A DNA stretch of 64,000 nucleotides from Colias croceus (lineage: Eukaryota; Arthropoda; Insecta; Lepidoptera; Pieridae): positions 7,266,501 to 7,330,500 of the forward strand of contig NC_059556.1 of assembly GCF_905220415.1 (NCBI RefSeq). Reading direction: 5' to 3'. A program made the position numbers and the translations under genes. The notes below the pieces were generated by a model, which searched no databases, had not been told where the DNA came from, and worked only from the letters and a program-made list of their open reading frames with translations. Positions 1 to 11,239 of this stretch are shown piece after piece (positions within the stretch are counted from its first letter, which is position 1; each line of letters begins with the position of its first letter).

Positions 1-103
1 AGGCCGACAAATAACATTTTATATAGTCGCTACCGGCGGTTTTTAATGCTCTTCGATAAAGCTCTTTAGAGCCATAAAGAATGACTTTGAAGTCACCCTA
101 CTT

Positions 104-488
104 TATACAGGGTGTTGTTTTCAATGGGATAATAAAAATATTGACAGAGCTTGTTAAATAATAATTATAATAAGTACTTTCATTATTGCAGATTGTTAGA
201 CGTAAAAAAATATAAAGCGGATATTGTACTTGCCATAGTTATATATATACGTATTATTAATTATTATTAATGGATGTTTTTTTAGCTTTTATATCTATTC
301 GTATCTTATCCTATCCAATGTTCATTTCCTAGCACGACTTAGTTTTTATATTCAATATTGCATCAGTGTTCGACCAAATTTCCAACTTATCAATGCATAT
401 TATAGTGTATGTTATATAATATATTTCCTTATATAATTGGTATTTATTATCAAGATATTCCCTAAACACAAATTGAACACCCTGTATA
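104..488. mobile_element. Candidate MITE with TATACAGGGTGT terminal inverted repeats
   Basis: A 12-base TATACAGGGTGT at 104-115 is matched by its exact complement at 477-488. The 385-bp interior is AT-rich with no coding sense. The same 12-mer bounds a second segment at 39133-39554, which supports a short DNA-transposon family with outermost TA, as in Tc1/mariner-like elements. The interiors look unrelated beyond the ends, so chance pairing of a common motif is possible. Confidence 0.4.
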
Positions 489-849
489 TACTCGTAAACC
501 GTAGAGCACACGTCTACATCATAAGCAGATTATCCTAATAAATATCCGCACTGCACTTAAGCCCTTTCAAATATCTCAATATATCTATTTGAGTATATAA
601 TATCGTATTACATATTTAACACTAATGATTTATTGGAACTTATTTCGATTTTTATTGATAGGACTTTGAATAGATTTTATCGTAATCTGCTTATTTTAAC
701 AGTTAGGCAAGTTTTATTTGAGTTAAGTACTTCGCAGATTGCCTTGGTTTCGGACTTACCTATCCATTTTAATTGAAATTCCAGAAAATAAAGCATCAGC
801 TCCCGTACCATAATGTTTTATAGCAGTATTATTTCCAGTGTAGAAAAAT

Positions 850-1128
850 AATAAAATAAAATAAATAAATAATAAATATTTCGGGACAATTTCACACACG
901 GCACGATCTGATCCCATACTAAGCTTTCGCTTGTGTTATGGAAATCAGATGGCTGATAAACATACATAATATATAATTTTAAATAAATACTTATATAGAT
1001 AATTAACACCCAGACACAGAGCAAACATCAATGTTCATCACACAAATATTTGCCCCGGGTGGGGATCGAACCCACGACCTCTGGCTTGGAAGGCAGGGCC
1101 ACTACCAACCAAGCCAACCGGCCAGTCG
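850..1128 (-). mobile_element. tRNA-derived SINE (tRNA-Gly-like head), minus strand
   Basis: On the minus strand the element starts with a tRNA-like head at about 1055-1128. It has a box B-like GGTTCGATCC, an A-box-like TGGCTTGGTTGGTAG segment and a TCC at the anticodon position, suggesting tRNA-Gly ancestry. An unrelated AT-rich body and tail follow. The 13-base AGTGTAGAAAAAT occurs at 837-849 and again at 1129-1141, a perfect target-site duplication that fixes both ends. The body after the head makes a functional tRNA gene unlikely. Confidence 0.85.
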
Positions 1129-1257
1129 AGTGTAGAAAAATGACAGCTATATAGGTCGTGTGGTGAACTGGGAATAATACTGCTTGAACACAATATCATG
1201 GTAACCTCCTGGACACAGCTAGTGTTGCCCAAATGCAAGAACAAGACGAGACTTAGC

Positions 1258-1420
1258 CAGTCTTGGTCTTGGTCTTGCGCCAATACATCTGGTCTTGGTC
1301 TTGGTCTTGGTCTTGCGCCAATACACCTAGTCTTGGTCTTGGTCTTGGTCTTGCGCTCCCAGTCTTGGTCTTGGTCTTGGTCTTGCAGCAAGAGTCTTGC
1401 AAGTCTTGCAAGTCTTGCAA
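1258..1420. repeat. (TCTTGG)n hexanucleotide array, left arm of hAT MITE
   Basis: Imperfect tandem TCTTGG/TCTTGC hexamers are broken by GCGCCAATACA-type spacers and end in three AGTCTTGCA units. Several open frames here (serine-tryptophan or leucine-valine repeats) are artefacts of the hexamer. Confidence 0.9.
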
Positions 1421-1683
1421 TTACCTATTAGTCTATTACTATTTATTAAAGTTTACTTTAAATCTTAGAAAAACGTATTAGAATTGGAACATTGTGAGCT
1501 TGAATTAACATAGCCATAGTAAAGATCAAGCAGATTAATAAATAACTAGTAATGCGCATAGGTCCAGTTTTTCATATTCTTTGATACAGTTTTTTGCGAC
1601 TCATAGAATTCCTAAGCGTACCTACCTAGTTATACACCGAACTGTTACACCTAACTACTCAGTGAAATAGCGCTAAGTCCTAG

Positions 1684-1842
1684 CTGCAAGACGCAAGAGT
1701 CTTGCAGGCTATGTCTTGTTCTTGCTCAAGTCTTGCACGGTCAGTCTTGGTCTTGGTCTTGCTAAAAATACGCGGTCTTGTTCTTGGTCTTGGTCTTGCA
1801 AAAACGCAAGACGCAAGACCAAGACTGCAAGACCAAGACTGA
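1684..1842. repeat. (TCTTGG)n / (CAAGAC)n hexanucleotide array, right arm of hAT MITE
   Basis: Tandem TCTTGG hexamers switch within the array to CAAGAC, the complement, just before the right terminal repeat. The array therefore contains its own inverted symmetry. Confidence 0.88.
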
Positions 1843-1879
1843 ATTTGGGCAACACTAGACACAGCACGTTAAAACTTTA

Positions 1880-2033
1880 CTAATAATAAATCATACAAAT
1901 ACTACTGAACCGATGACAATGAAATTTGGCATACATATAGGGTAACTTGGATAACCACATAGGATAGGTTTATAATGGGAACTATGCGGGTTTTCCTTTG
2001 AAAAAACTGACGAAGCCGCGGGCGGAAAGCTAG
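1880..2033 (+). mobile_element. Helitron-like non-autonomous element (truncated 5' end)
   Basis: The body contains the shared segments TACTGAACCGATGACAATGAAATTTGGC and GGGAACTATGCGGG in reduced form and ends CGAAGCCGCGGGCGGAAAGCTAG followed by T. CTAG with an upstream GC-rich hairpin is the Helitron 3' signature. The left end is degraded, so the start is approximate. Confidence 0.75.
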
Positions 2034-5000
2034 TAGTTATTAAATTACGACCTGAGATGCGTATAAATAAATAAATTTAAAACAACATGTTTTTGTTTAT
2101 AGCCAGCAGGTGCATCTTTAACTAAAAACGTAATTAAATGCCTACATTTAGCTAAATAACTTTCCACTAAAGAACCAGTAATACAAGCTTGACGAAATGT
2201 CACCGCTTGCATTATTCAATGGTGAATTCAATGGTGAATTCAATGGAATCAATGGTCAGGTTTTTATATGAGGTGATTTGCAATTTAGATTATGGTACAA
2301 ATACGTAGTTAGTTTTGTTTGTCAATACACAAGTACAAATGTGAACTGCAAACTAAATAGTGGTGATTCGGGGCATTTACTTTTTATAAAGGATCTAATT
2401 AATACAGTTTAAACACTTAGACATATTATAGGTCATAAATTAAACGTAGATAGGTATATCAAATTATTGCAATAGTAAGTTTTGCATTTAAGATTGAATT
2501 TTATCTTACGTACCTGCATTACGCGATTTATAATATAAGAGAATGTGACGACGTTACTTTCAAAAAAATTTCAGACAGTTTTTGCGTGAAAATTCTCACA
2601 ATTATAGAAACTTCCGTGTGTCTTTAAATAATAAAGTGTTGACAACACTTCACAAGAAATTAAGACAAAAAAATTAAAATTAATTATTTATTATGAATCG
2701 ATGCCGTTTCCCGTGTGAATGAATAACAGTGATGTTTTCAAATATTTATAGAACTCACTTTACCGTATACGACGATTCATTAAATTCGGCTTTTTATTTA
2801 ATCCATAAACGCTTTGCTATTTAAGATGGTAAATTCCTTACTATATTTGGTACACGTTTGACACATAAGAAAATTATTACTATTTTTATTTCGTTTTATT
2901 GTAATTACTGCGTGGCCAGAATATTAATTTGAGGGGATAATGTTAATCGTTCTAGAATAGTCTTTTAAATTACGTTTACTTTTTGTTAATTGCAGAACTG
3001 GGTAATTAAATTTATTCATTGATATACTTCAGCTAAAATTTTGTATTGAATAATTATGTTATTAGTTATTACCTAATGAATGCACTATTTACCTAAAAAG
3101 TGTTTCTATATAATTTTTTGTGTTTTTTTTTTTGGAAACTTGTAACTCTCTATCTAGAAAACCTTATTATAAGAAGGATTATAGCTTCGTAATTTAGTAA
3201 ATAAAATAAACAATCATTCTCCATTCCATCCAATCCAACAGCAATTTTACTAAATAAACCCGACACAAAATTCAAAAAAGAACATTTCGACTAATTTAAA
3301 ACACATTAAACAATTTCTTTTTGTCCTGTTTCGAGACAACGGGGATTCTTCATGATTATTTAGCAAGCTCCATTCACAAGTCCTTTCTACTGTCCGTGTT
3401 TTTTTGTTGACGCTACTTAAATACAGCTACTGTTTTAAAGTCATCAGCCATTGAATTCAATGCGATTCGGCAAGTACGGTCGGCATATTTGATTTGCTTA
3501 AAATTCTACACTTGGTATTTTTATAATATTTTTATTACAGAATTTTAAGCTTTTTTCTACTACCTATCTATTTAATACTTGTGAAGATAATTGTTCAAAT
3601 CATATGTAGGTACATGTTAAAATATTCTGATGAAGAAAATATTAAGTATATGGAAAACATACCTAGATTATCAATGAAATTGTTTATAGTAGTCGGTAGA
3701 CATCGTGCAAAAAGTTTTTTATACTCAATTCCAGTTTTTTTTTTCCAACAGCATAGTACCTATTTAATATTTATGTTTCTATTTTGTAATCAATGTAAAT
3801 ACAACAAACGCCTATATAAATCACAGAATCAGTATATCAACTAATAACTAACACTACAAATATAAAATTAAATAATACATTTTCCCTTTATTTGCCAACC
3901 GTACATAACATACGAACTTTTGAAGAGGATGTATCGTCCGATTCAACTGTACGCACGAAAATTTCTCATCGCATTGTACATACTTTACAATACACAAAAA
4001 GCAATAATCGTTTTGGGAAATGAATTAAACATCACCACTTACCGTTATGATACCATATACGTATTTAATTTATTGTGGTCATTATGTTTTAAATTTTTGG
4101 TTAAGCGTCGGTTGGTGTAGTCTGTTAATGGATGGGTAAACTAGCAGAAGAACAAAGCTTTTAGCGTTCATCGTTTGGAAAAGGGCCACACTAATATTAT
4201 TATGAATCTAGTTTATTACATAGATATTGTATACAATAACTTAAATAACAAAGAAAAGTAATTTATTCTGTCAAGCATCTCAACAGCTTTTTATTCACAT
4301 AAAAATCACGTCCAGATCATTGAGAAAATTTATTCCAGGGCTGCACAGTTTTTTCGTCCGTGTTGGTTTTTACAATTAGGTTAGTAATTGCATTAATAAT
4401 ATATCAATTATGGACCCCATTCATTGGGAGAGTATCGGTTTTCATTGCGACTCGTCGTTACTGAAGAATTCTGTATAATTTACTGTGGTCTAATTGAAAA
4501 GAGATAGAGTGTAAATAAAACGTGAAGAAAAGAGATTAAAATGATAATCGTGTGAGGAATAATTAATAGATATTTTTAATTATATCAATCCGATTATTAA
4601 TATATTTCAATCACATTATTTATATTATGTAGAGTCACATACATCTTACATGTACATTATGAATGACACGAAGTTATAAATATCTAAAAACAATTAATTA
4701 CTATTCATCACATCCATTTTACATAATCAACATCACTTTTTTAACTAGAGGAATCTTGAATAGATAACCACGGCCCACAGGGAAGAAACTTTGGGTTTAA
4801 TGTCGGAATCCTACAAACAGTGTTTCATCGCGCTGCTTTTGGCGACCTAGACGCGATCTTTTCCAGAATATCTTTAACATCTATGTACAATAATATAAAA
4901 TATATACTTATTATAATGAAAAAAAGCATCGAACAATACATAAAACGCTACCTCCTCTATTTTAAAACCACATATCGTTTTAAAAACAGGCGACACAGCC

Positions 5001-5589
5001 GTTCCCGGCTGACGGCAACAAAAAGACGCATTGACAGCTAGCCAGACTTAAACGGGTTGCCATTTAATGATAATTACAAGCAATAATAATAAGTTTTCGC
5101 GACAATTACCGCGTAATTGCAATTTCACTGGACAATAAGTATTTTGATCGCTAATTATATACGTCCATTCGAGTTATAACAAATGTGCAATACTTGATAT
5201 TTATTAGCTTTATCTTTAGTGTATTTAATATTATTACGAAGGTAAGCAAGATTAAATTAAATTATTGAAAAAGCTTAAGAATTTTCATAATCTTATCTCA
5301 TATTCTGAGAGAATAATTTAAAGGTATATTTGCGGCAAAGCCAAATAAACGATGGTAGACTACCATCGTGTAGTGTCGGGATTATTAGATATATCTTACT
5401 AGTTACTATTCAACGAAAATGTATGTTTACAATGAGCCTAATTATTATAAAAATCCGTCTCTACACATTTAGGTACGAGTTCATTAATGCAGTTCTTTTA
5501 CATTGACTCCAATTTTTTTTATAGAGAAAGTCTAGACTCTTCTAACCGACATATTAAGCGATATTACAGAATATTAAACAGTAGAAACC
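2034..5589. other. Anonymous AT-rich intergenic sequence
   Basis: No supported gene, RNA or element was seen. The only local structures are short tandem copies of AATGGTGAATTC near 2218-2250 and a short hairpin CGATGGTAG/CTACCATCG at 5350-5368 region. Open frames of 60-90 codons here are AT-rich chance frames. Confidence 0.6.
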
Positions 5590-6000
5590 GTAGCATTTAA
5601 GCCATCTGTAATCTGACGTATTCAATCTGGGGGCACGGCAGTGCCCCCGCCAAGTCGAGCAAAAAAAAAGCGGCACGGCCGTACCATCCTTTTCTCGAAG
5701 CAATTCGGGCCTTTTTCGACCCCCTATAATTCGGTTGTGGATAAAGCAAGAAACCTGAATCTTCAGTAACTAATCCGGCATTGTATAAACACGGAATATT
5801 TAAAATTTCAGTCAATTTGAACCAGTAGTTTAAGAATGACAACTTGTTAAAGTTTCTAAATTTTGTCACTCACTGACTCACCGATCATCAAAAGTCCAAG
5901 GCACTTCTAGCAGACTTAGAAGCTTCAAATTTGGTATACATATAGAGTTTAGTGTCTTAATCATGGGAAAACTTAAATATTTTGTAATTTCGGTCCAGTT
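5590..6000. repeat. Dispersed lepidopteran repeat with GGGGGCAC/GTGCCCCC hairpin
   Basis: This compositionally distinct segment has a perfect 8-base hairpin (5629-5636 with 5641-5648). It continues through CGGCACGGCCGTACCA, AACCTGAATCTTCAGTAACTAAT and CACTCACTGACTCACCGATCATC, a combination I recall as common in moth genomic sequence. A 90-codon minus frame crosses it, but it is read as a repeat rather than a gene. Boundaries and class (SINE, LINE tail or Helitron) are not resolved. Confidence 0.5.
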
Positions 6001-6010
6001 TTCCAAATAC

Positions 6011-6080
6011 ACCAACTGCATCAATAACTTTGTAATCCCATATAAATATATGGGATTACAAAGTTATTTATGCAGTTGGT
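6011..6080. repeat. 34-bp-arm palindromic hairpin
   Basis: ACCAACTGCATCAATAACTT and the following bases to 6044 are complemented by 6047-6080 with one mismatch, leaving a 2-base loop. It lies at the right edge of the preceding repeat. Confidence 0.9.
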
Positions 6081-6573
6081 GGTTGGTGGTGGTTATAAAT
6101 TTAATAGGTGTAGATAGGTACCTACCATATGAGGCAAGGGAGGGGGTATAGGGTGGGTAAGGGTGTGTTTAGCCCATGAAACTGAACAACATTATTACTT
6201 GTAAAATGGTCGACGTAATGAAAAACACATGATTGGACATGTCTTGAAGTACGAAAATCTAATAAAACAATATATTATTATAATTTAAATCTGTTATATA
6301 TAAATTGTTGCCGCGACTAGCCTCCTTACAGACAGACTGGCCTCTATTTTACTCTATGACTGACAAGCAAAATATACGCCAAAATGACAGAACAATGAAA
6401 TGTGAATGCCTTCGAGCGAGCGGCAGCCGCACGCATACGTGCGAGCGCCCTCATGCTGTTCGGATGTGCCTCGAAACCTAACCTATAAGTTTGCGATTTT
6501 CATTTATAATTTCGATTGATAAATTACATTTACGACTAAAAGGCTTGCTCATTAGTTTACTGATATTATTTAG

Positions 6574-6698
6574 AAGTAGATGGTATCAAAAAGAAAGGCT
6601 CTACAAAAAGAAGTGAGATCCCATCAAAAACATCCTGTAAAAAACCCAAGTCTCGCAGCTCAGTCTTTCTACCGTCAAAAGTTGTGAGATCCATGTAA
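6574..6698 (+). CDS. Candidate terminal exon of an unidentified gene (C-terminal 40 codons)
   Basis: After a plausible acceptor (polypyrimidine-poor, ...GATATTATTTAG) an open frame runs 40 codons to a TAA at 6696-6698. The encoded tail is strongly basic (VDGIKKKGSTKRSEIPSKTS, then a Lys/Arg/Ser-rich stretch ending RSM). Codon use is less AT-driven than in surrounding chance frames. The frame starts outside the inverted repeat at 6618 and ends inside it, so only the 3' half is duplicated at 7097-7177 on the other strand. I do not recognise the product and saw no upstream exon. It could instead be a gene fragment carried by a mobile element. Confidence 0.3.
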
Positions 6699-7177
6699 TA
6701 CCAAGTCGGTTAATCTATTTAGTGTCTACTTGAAGGACCTTCTGTCTTAAGTTATTACATAAGTTATTATCATGCCAATATTAAAAATATTTAACGTTTT
6801 AAACAAATAGATCGACTTGGACATCGCTTGATTTGATTAATTATTAGTATGTATCACACTACACAGCACGACGGGCCAGCGACCAACAGGAACGAGAGTT
6901 TCAATCGCGTGAGGCGCGAGAGACTAAAGAATCTAATATAATATTGTAATATTCATTTTGTTTTCATGCGATGTCCAAGTCGATCTATTTGTTTAAAACG
7001 TTAAATATTTTTAATATTGGCATGATAATAACTTATGTAATAACTTAAGACAGAAGGTCCTTCAAGTAGACACTAAATAGATTAACCGACTTGGTATTAC
7101 ATGGATCTCACAACTTTTGACGGTAGAAAGACTGAGCTGCGAGACTTGGGTTTTTTACAGGATGTTTTTGATGGGAT
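6618..7177. repeat. Perfect 210-bp inverted duplication with 140-bp spacer
   Basis: Bases 6618-6827 and 6968-7177 are exact reverse complements over all 210 positions by eye. The spacer (6828-6967) is unrelated single-copy-looking sequence. The left arm holds the last 26 codons and stop of the exon-like frame plus downstream sequence, and the right arm repeats this in reverse. No target duplication or terminal motif of a known transposon is seen at the outer edges. A transcript across it would fold into a long perfect hairpin. Confidence 0.95.
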
Positions 7178-8077
7178 AAACTTATACACACATCTAGTCA
7201 CATCTCTTGTCATGAGTATCAACACCCACAAACGAATCTCAAAAGTTATAGTCATTGCATAAAAACATGCATTATTCATAGTGCATATATCGCATTGTAT
7301 TCTAATGTGGACTTTCGCCAATTATATCGAGTTAGTGCTTTAAGCTCTCATGGTAATGATGACAATTTTGGTATTGTCATAGAAAGTGGGTTGACGGTTG
7401 CGAGATATCAGGGCATTATCCTTGTAAGGATGGACATGAAAGTACTGTCCTTAACAATTCAATGATTGAAATAATATATCTCTATTTGCAACGGCTTATT
7501 TGGTACAGCTTTGTGAGTTCAGAAAGCAGAATTAATTGTGGGGCAATGTATTTCGTAGATTATTATGTTTGGCACAATTCGACTTAGTGTGACCAAATGT
7601 TACCAGGAAAGTGATATTAAAGCTTACTTTATTACTTTTATAATTACATAGGTACATCAGCTCGTATATAGGTACATAGCTTTGATCATGTTGTGTTGTA
7701 ACAACTGAAATCTGCCTACGTTTTCCAGTTTGTCTTGTTACGGACAACGTTAATCCCTGAATAATATATACAAATTAAATAACAGCATTTTCGAATAAAA
7801 ATGATCAAGTTTCCTATTTTAAAATCATTTCATCACGCTAATTCAAAATGTTTTGATTCGAAGCATTTTGTAGTTTTTACCTCCAATTTAAGTGGTTTCA
7901 GCATTATTCGAATTCGAAATCTATCGATACAATTGTACCAATAAAACCTTTACGATTATTACATACCTATAGCTATATACTTCCGTATCGGCGTAAGCAG
8001 GCCAGTGGCGGACGATAAATTACAATTTATCGTATTATCTCGCTCCCGGTGGGCCCTGGTTCAAGCGCGGGATTTTG

Positions 8078-9745
8078 ACAAATCACACGATGTTGACAAA
8101 TCGATGGTGTTGCCAGTTTTCATCGGTCTATTGTTTATGGTTTATATATATTACAAATAATAAATATAAATCATAAACCAAAGTAAATATTATAGTGGAG
8201 GAGATAGGCGATTAGAGAGATCAGCTAAGGAATTAGTTATTGGAGAAAAAACGTAATAAAATTTTACAAATCACACGATGTTGAAAAATCGACGGTGCTG
8301 CCAGTTTTCATCGGTCTATTGTTTATGATTTATATTTATTATTTGGGAAGTATTAAGTACGATGCGATAGAAGAGGTAATCGATTAGAGGGATCGACCGA
8401 GTAAATAGATATAGGGAGGCGAGGTAGCTAAATGGCGTAATTCAACGGCGTCGTCGAGACTTATCAAAATCGAAAGAGAAAATAATTTCGAAAAGAAAAG
8501 CTTCTATGGTAAAAACCATTTTAGCGGTGGGTTTGGCGTGTACGGATTTTCAAAAATGTAAAAAAAAACAGTTACTTGGGCATTCTCGAGCGCGTCAGAT
8601 ATTCATACTACGTATGCCCCAAGTGCCTCTGATAACAACGGTATACTAATCTGCCGGTTTGCGTGGTGGGGCTAGGCATATAAATTCGTCAAAAATGCAC
8701 AAAAAAAAAATTTACTCGAGCGCGTCAGATTTTCGGAAGGGGTGTTAATTAGGCCCCAAGAAAGCTCCCCTTAAAAAAACTGACAATTACGGCATGACGA
8801 TAAGTTACGATGAATTTTTGAAAATGCAGAAAAAAAAAAGTCCTTTTGAAATACTCGAGCGCGTCAGATTTTCATAGGGGAGGTTTATCTAGGTATCCTG
8901 AAAGCATATTTTCTTAATCTGATAAAAATGTTGGTGGGTTCTCTTAATCTGACCGAAAAAGGTTTGTGGGTTTCTTTTTTTTAATCATCGTTATTTTATA
9001 TCAATTTTTCTTACCATCCTCAGTTTTCGAGATATACTCAAAAAACCGGGAGTTTGAGTTTTTATGATGCTTCAAGTAAAAAAAATTTAACTTTGGACAA
9101 AAATGAAAAGAGACCTTTTTTTGTAAAATAAAATTACCTTTTTTGTTTATTTAAACTTTTTTTTTTGAAAAAGTAAAATTCGCGACTTATATGCTGCAAC
9201 GCGTTTTTCGGAAGACGAAATGGCTCCTCCAGACTTCCGGTCATGCGAAAACCGGCAGATTTTGTGTTTTTAGTAAGTTTTAGATTATATTCTTCAAAAT
9301 AAAAACAAAAAAAATCGCGCTCGAGAATGCCGGGTTAACGTTTTTTTTTTACAAGTTCGCGACCCTATAACTCGGCGGCGTCAAGGACTTATGGTCAGAT
9401 TAATTAAATTTAGTCTTAAAACACTAAAATCAACCCCCAATATCTTAATCTGACGCGCTCGAGTATTTCAGACTATCGTTTTTTTTTACTAATCTGATCG
9501 TCTATCCTAGGCGCGCGTCACTACATATAGAGCTTAATAGTGAAAAAGTTTGTTCTATTAGGTCTAAGGTATCTCTCATATCTTAAACTGCCACGCTCGA
9601 GTATTGCAGAAAATTCCCCTCTTCGCCTCCCTATCTATAGAAAAAAAATGGTAGTAATATAATTTGACAAATAACGATGTTGACACATTAATAGTGCTGC
9701 CAGTTTGTCATCGGTCTATAGTTTATGGTTTTTATTTGGTAAGTA
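8078..9745. repeat. Composite repeat block: CTCGAGCGCGTCAGAT array flanked by three direct repeats
   Basis: Three diverged direct copies of a unit containing GATGTTGACAAATCGATGG then CATCGGTCTATTGTTTATGG occur at about 8078-8150, 8265-8345 and 9664-9735. Between the second and third lies an array of six units of about 130-140 bp. Each has an A-rich run followed by CTCGAGCGCGTCAGAT. The motif reads forward at 8585, 8715 and 8854, and reversed at 9316, 9448 and 9588. No coding frame was seen. Confidence 0.8.
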
Positions 9746-9875
9746 AGGATAGAAGAGATTATAGGGTCAGTATTTATAGATAAATGAAAAAAGATCACTA
9801 AGATTTTGAAAATATTTTTTAGCACAAAGCTGAATTGCTCCTGAATTACAGTTTTCATTCATTTGCCAATTTCAG

Positions 9876-9950
9876 GCTGGTCAATCCGGCAAAACGGCTA
9901 ACACATCATCGCAACAGTTATTATTGCTTAAAGCAAGATATATAGCTTGA
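9876..9950 (+). CDS. Weak exon-like frame (24 codons to stop)
   Basis: After an acceptor-like TTGCCAATTTCAG there is a frame encoding AGQSGKTANTSSQQLLLLKA and a few more residues to a TGA. Composition looks more coding-like than its surroundings, but it is short and unrecognised. It could be the end of a gene whose other exons are outside the window, or part of a decayed element. Confidence 0.15.
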   Translation, partial: AGQSGKTANTSSQQLLLLKARYIA

Positions 9951-10020
9951 TCTTAAACCCAAGGACAAAAATTCGCTTCCAAATCTCTATCCTATATTTA
10001 AAGCATAGACAACTTTACAG

Positions 10021-10165
10021 GACATTGAAACTGCCAACCATAGCCTCCTCTAGCACCAATGGACCTATTTATGAACCTCTCACTACAAAACCTGTCCAGG
10101 AAATAATAATTCAATATAACTCTCACATCAATGAACGACATGTCATCGATAATGCATTTCTGTGA
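10021..10165 (+). CDS. Weak exon-like frame (48 codons to stop)
   Basis: After ACAACTTTACAG a frame runs to a TGA at 10163-10165, with residues such as PTIASSSTNGPIYEPLTTKP and VQEIIIQYNSHINERHVIDN. The frame is open upstream as well, so the acceptor is not required. No family is recognised and no partner exon is proven. This is a candidate only. Confidence 0.2.
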
Positions 10166-10689
10166 GAATTCATTGGACAATTGTGAGAATTTGTTGTTTA
10201 TCGGCTTTTATTCGATCGAGATAATTTCGTAAGAGAAATTTTATCATACGGTAGACCACCATGGCGCCAAAGAGTGTCTGATTAATCGAGCTGGACAGTT
10301 TTGCGATACATTGCTTGCTATGTTGCTGGATTTTTCCATACTTTCTTTGCTTTTGTTATAAAACCAGTAATGGACTGTAAAATGCATTTTTGCCGCGGAA
10401 TATTTTGCAATTATATTGTGCTCATAATTCGAAGCCCGTATGGGGTAGTATATTGGTATCGTTAATTGCAGTTTTATGAAAAGATAAAGAAAAGTTAATT
10501 TATTGTTAAATCGATTTATTTAAAAGATATTTTTTAATGAGATACATTTTAATTTTTAAGTTTCATTAATTTTGATAAGATATCATCTGTATTTTAAAAT
10601 CGGAATGAGGATTAAAATTAAATAAAAATAAAATTTCCGCAACATTGTAAGAATTGATATAATCAGCTCAATAAGCATATTGTAATATT

Positions 10690-10850
10690 GACATGATTTA
10701 AAAGAGCAACTATGGAGTTTCTTGCCGGTTCTTCTCCATAGAAACTGCTTTCCGAATCGGAGGTAAATGTAAAAAAAAAATTATGACGATTCAAAAGTAG
10801 GTAAGTCCAATTGAATAAATAAATGTTTGAGCTTGAATTTTTGAACAGAT
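10690..10850 (+). repeat. Dispersed repeat tail (TTGCCGGTTCTTCTCC type)
   Basis: It contains TCTTGCCGGTTCTTCTCCAT, CTTTCCGAATCGGAGGTAAA and a TTGAATAAATAAATGTTTGAG end. I recall this layout as a common lepidopteran non-LTR retrotransposon 3' region. Limits are approximate. Confidence 0.5.
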
Positions 10851-11239
10851 TTATGCCCATCATCATTTAAAATTACTTTTAAAGTACATATAAATTTTCA
10901 TTAAAATACAATATTATGAGTCTGTAAAGCTGTATCATTGTTGCCATGTCAACGACCATTATTCGACATCAAACGAACAAAAAACAGAAACAACCACCAA
11001 ATACAAAATCTTCACCAAGTTGCTAAATAACGAAACCATAGTTGCTTATACCTGGTAATAAAGGTGAAAATCGCCTAGCAAGATGTATTTAAAAACGTTT
11101 AAGAAATCTTTAGAATTCGCATGTCTCTCGCACAATGTCCTTTGTCCACATTTTATGCAAATAAGTTAAAAAAATAAGGGACTGTATGTCAACAGTTGCA
11201 ATGGAAAAATGTTCAACTCTTTTGGTTAACATAAACACA

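Larger units (their letters stand above)
1220..1857. mobile_element. Non-autonomous hAT-type MITE with TCTTGG arrays at both ends
   Basis: Perfect 15-base terminal inverted repeats, TAGTGTTGCCCAAAT at 1220-1234 and its complement at 1843-1857, are flanked by a perfect 8-bp duplication GACACAGC (1212-1219 and 1858-1865). The 8-bp duplication and TAG-type end fit the hAT superfamily. There is no transposase. Just inside each end lies a hexanucleotide array, TCTTGG on the left and a matching array on the right in the opposite relative orientation of the element, so the ends could fold far beyond the 15-base repeats. Confidence 0.9.

Noticed and set aside
1055..1128. Possible functional tRNA-Gly gene
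   Set aside because: It is joined to a SINE body and flanked with it by a 13-bp target duplication, and the stems are imperfect.
1038..1481. Several 70-117-codon open frames on both strands
   Set aside because: They translate the SINE head and TCTTGG hexamers into low-complexity peptides.
5597..5869. 90-codon minus frame
   Set aside because: It lies in a dispersed repeat with a hairpin; composition follows the repeat rather than a protein.
8585..9601. CRISPR-like array
   Set aside because: The repeats are about 130-140 bp apart in both orientations in an insect genome; spacing and context do not fit CRISPR.
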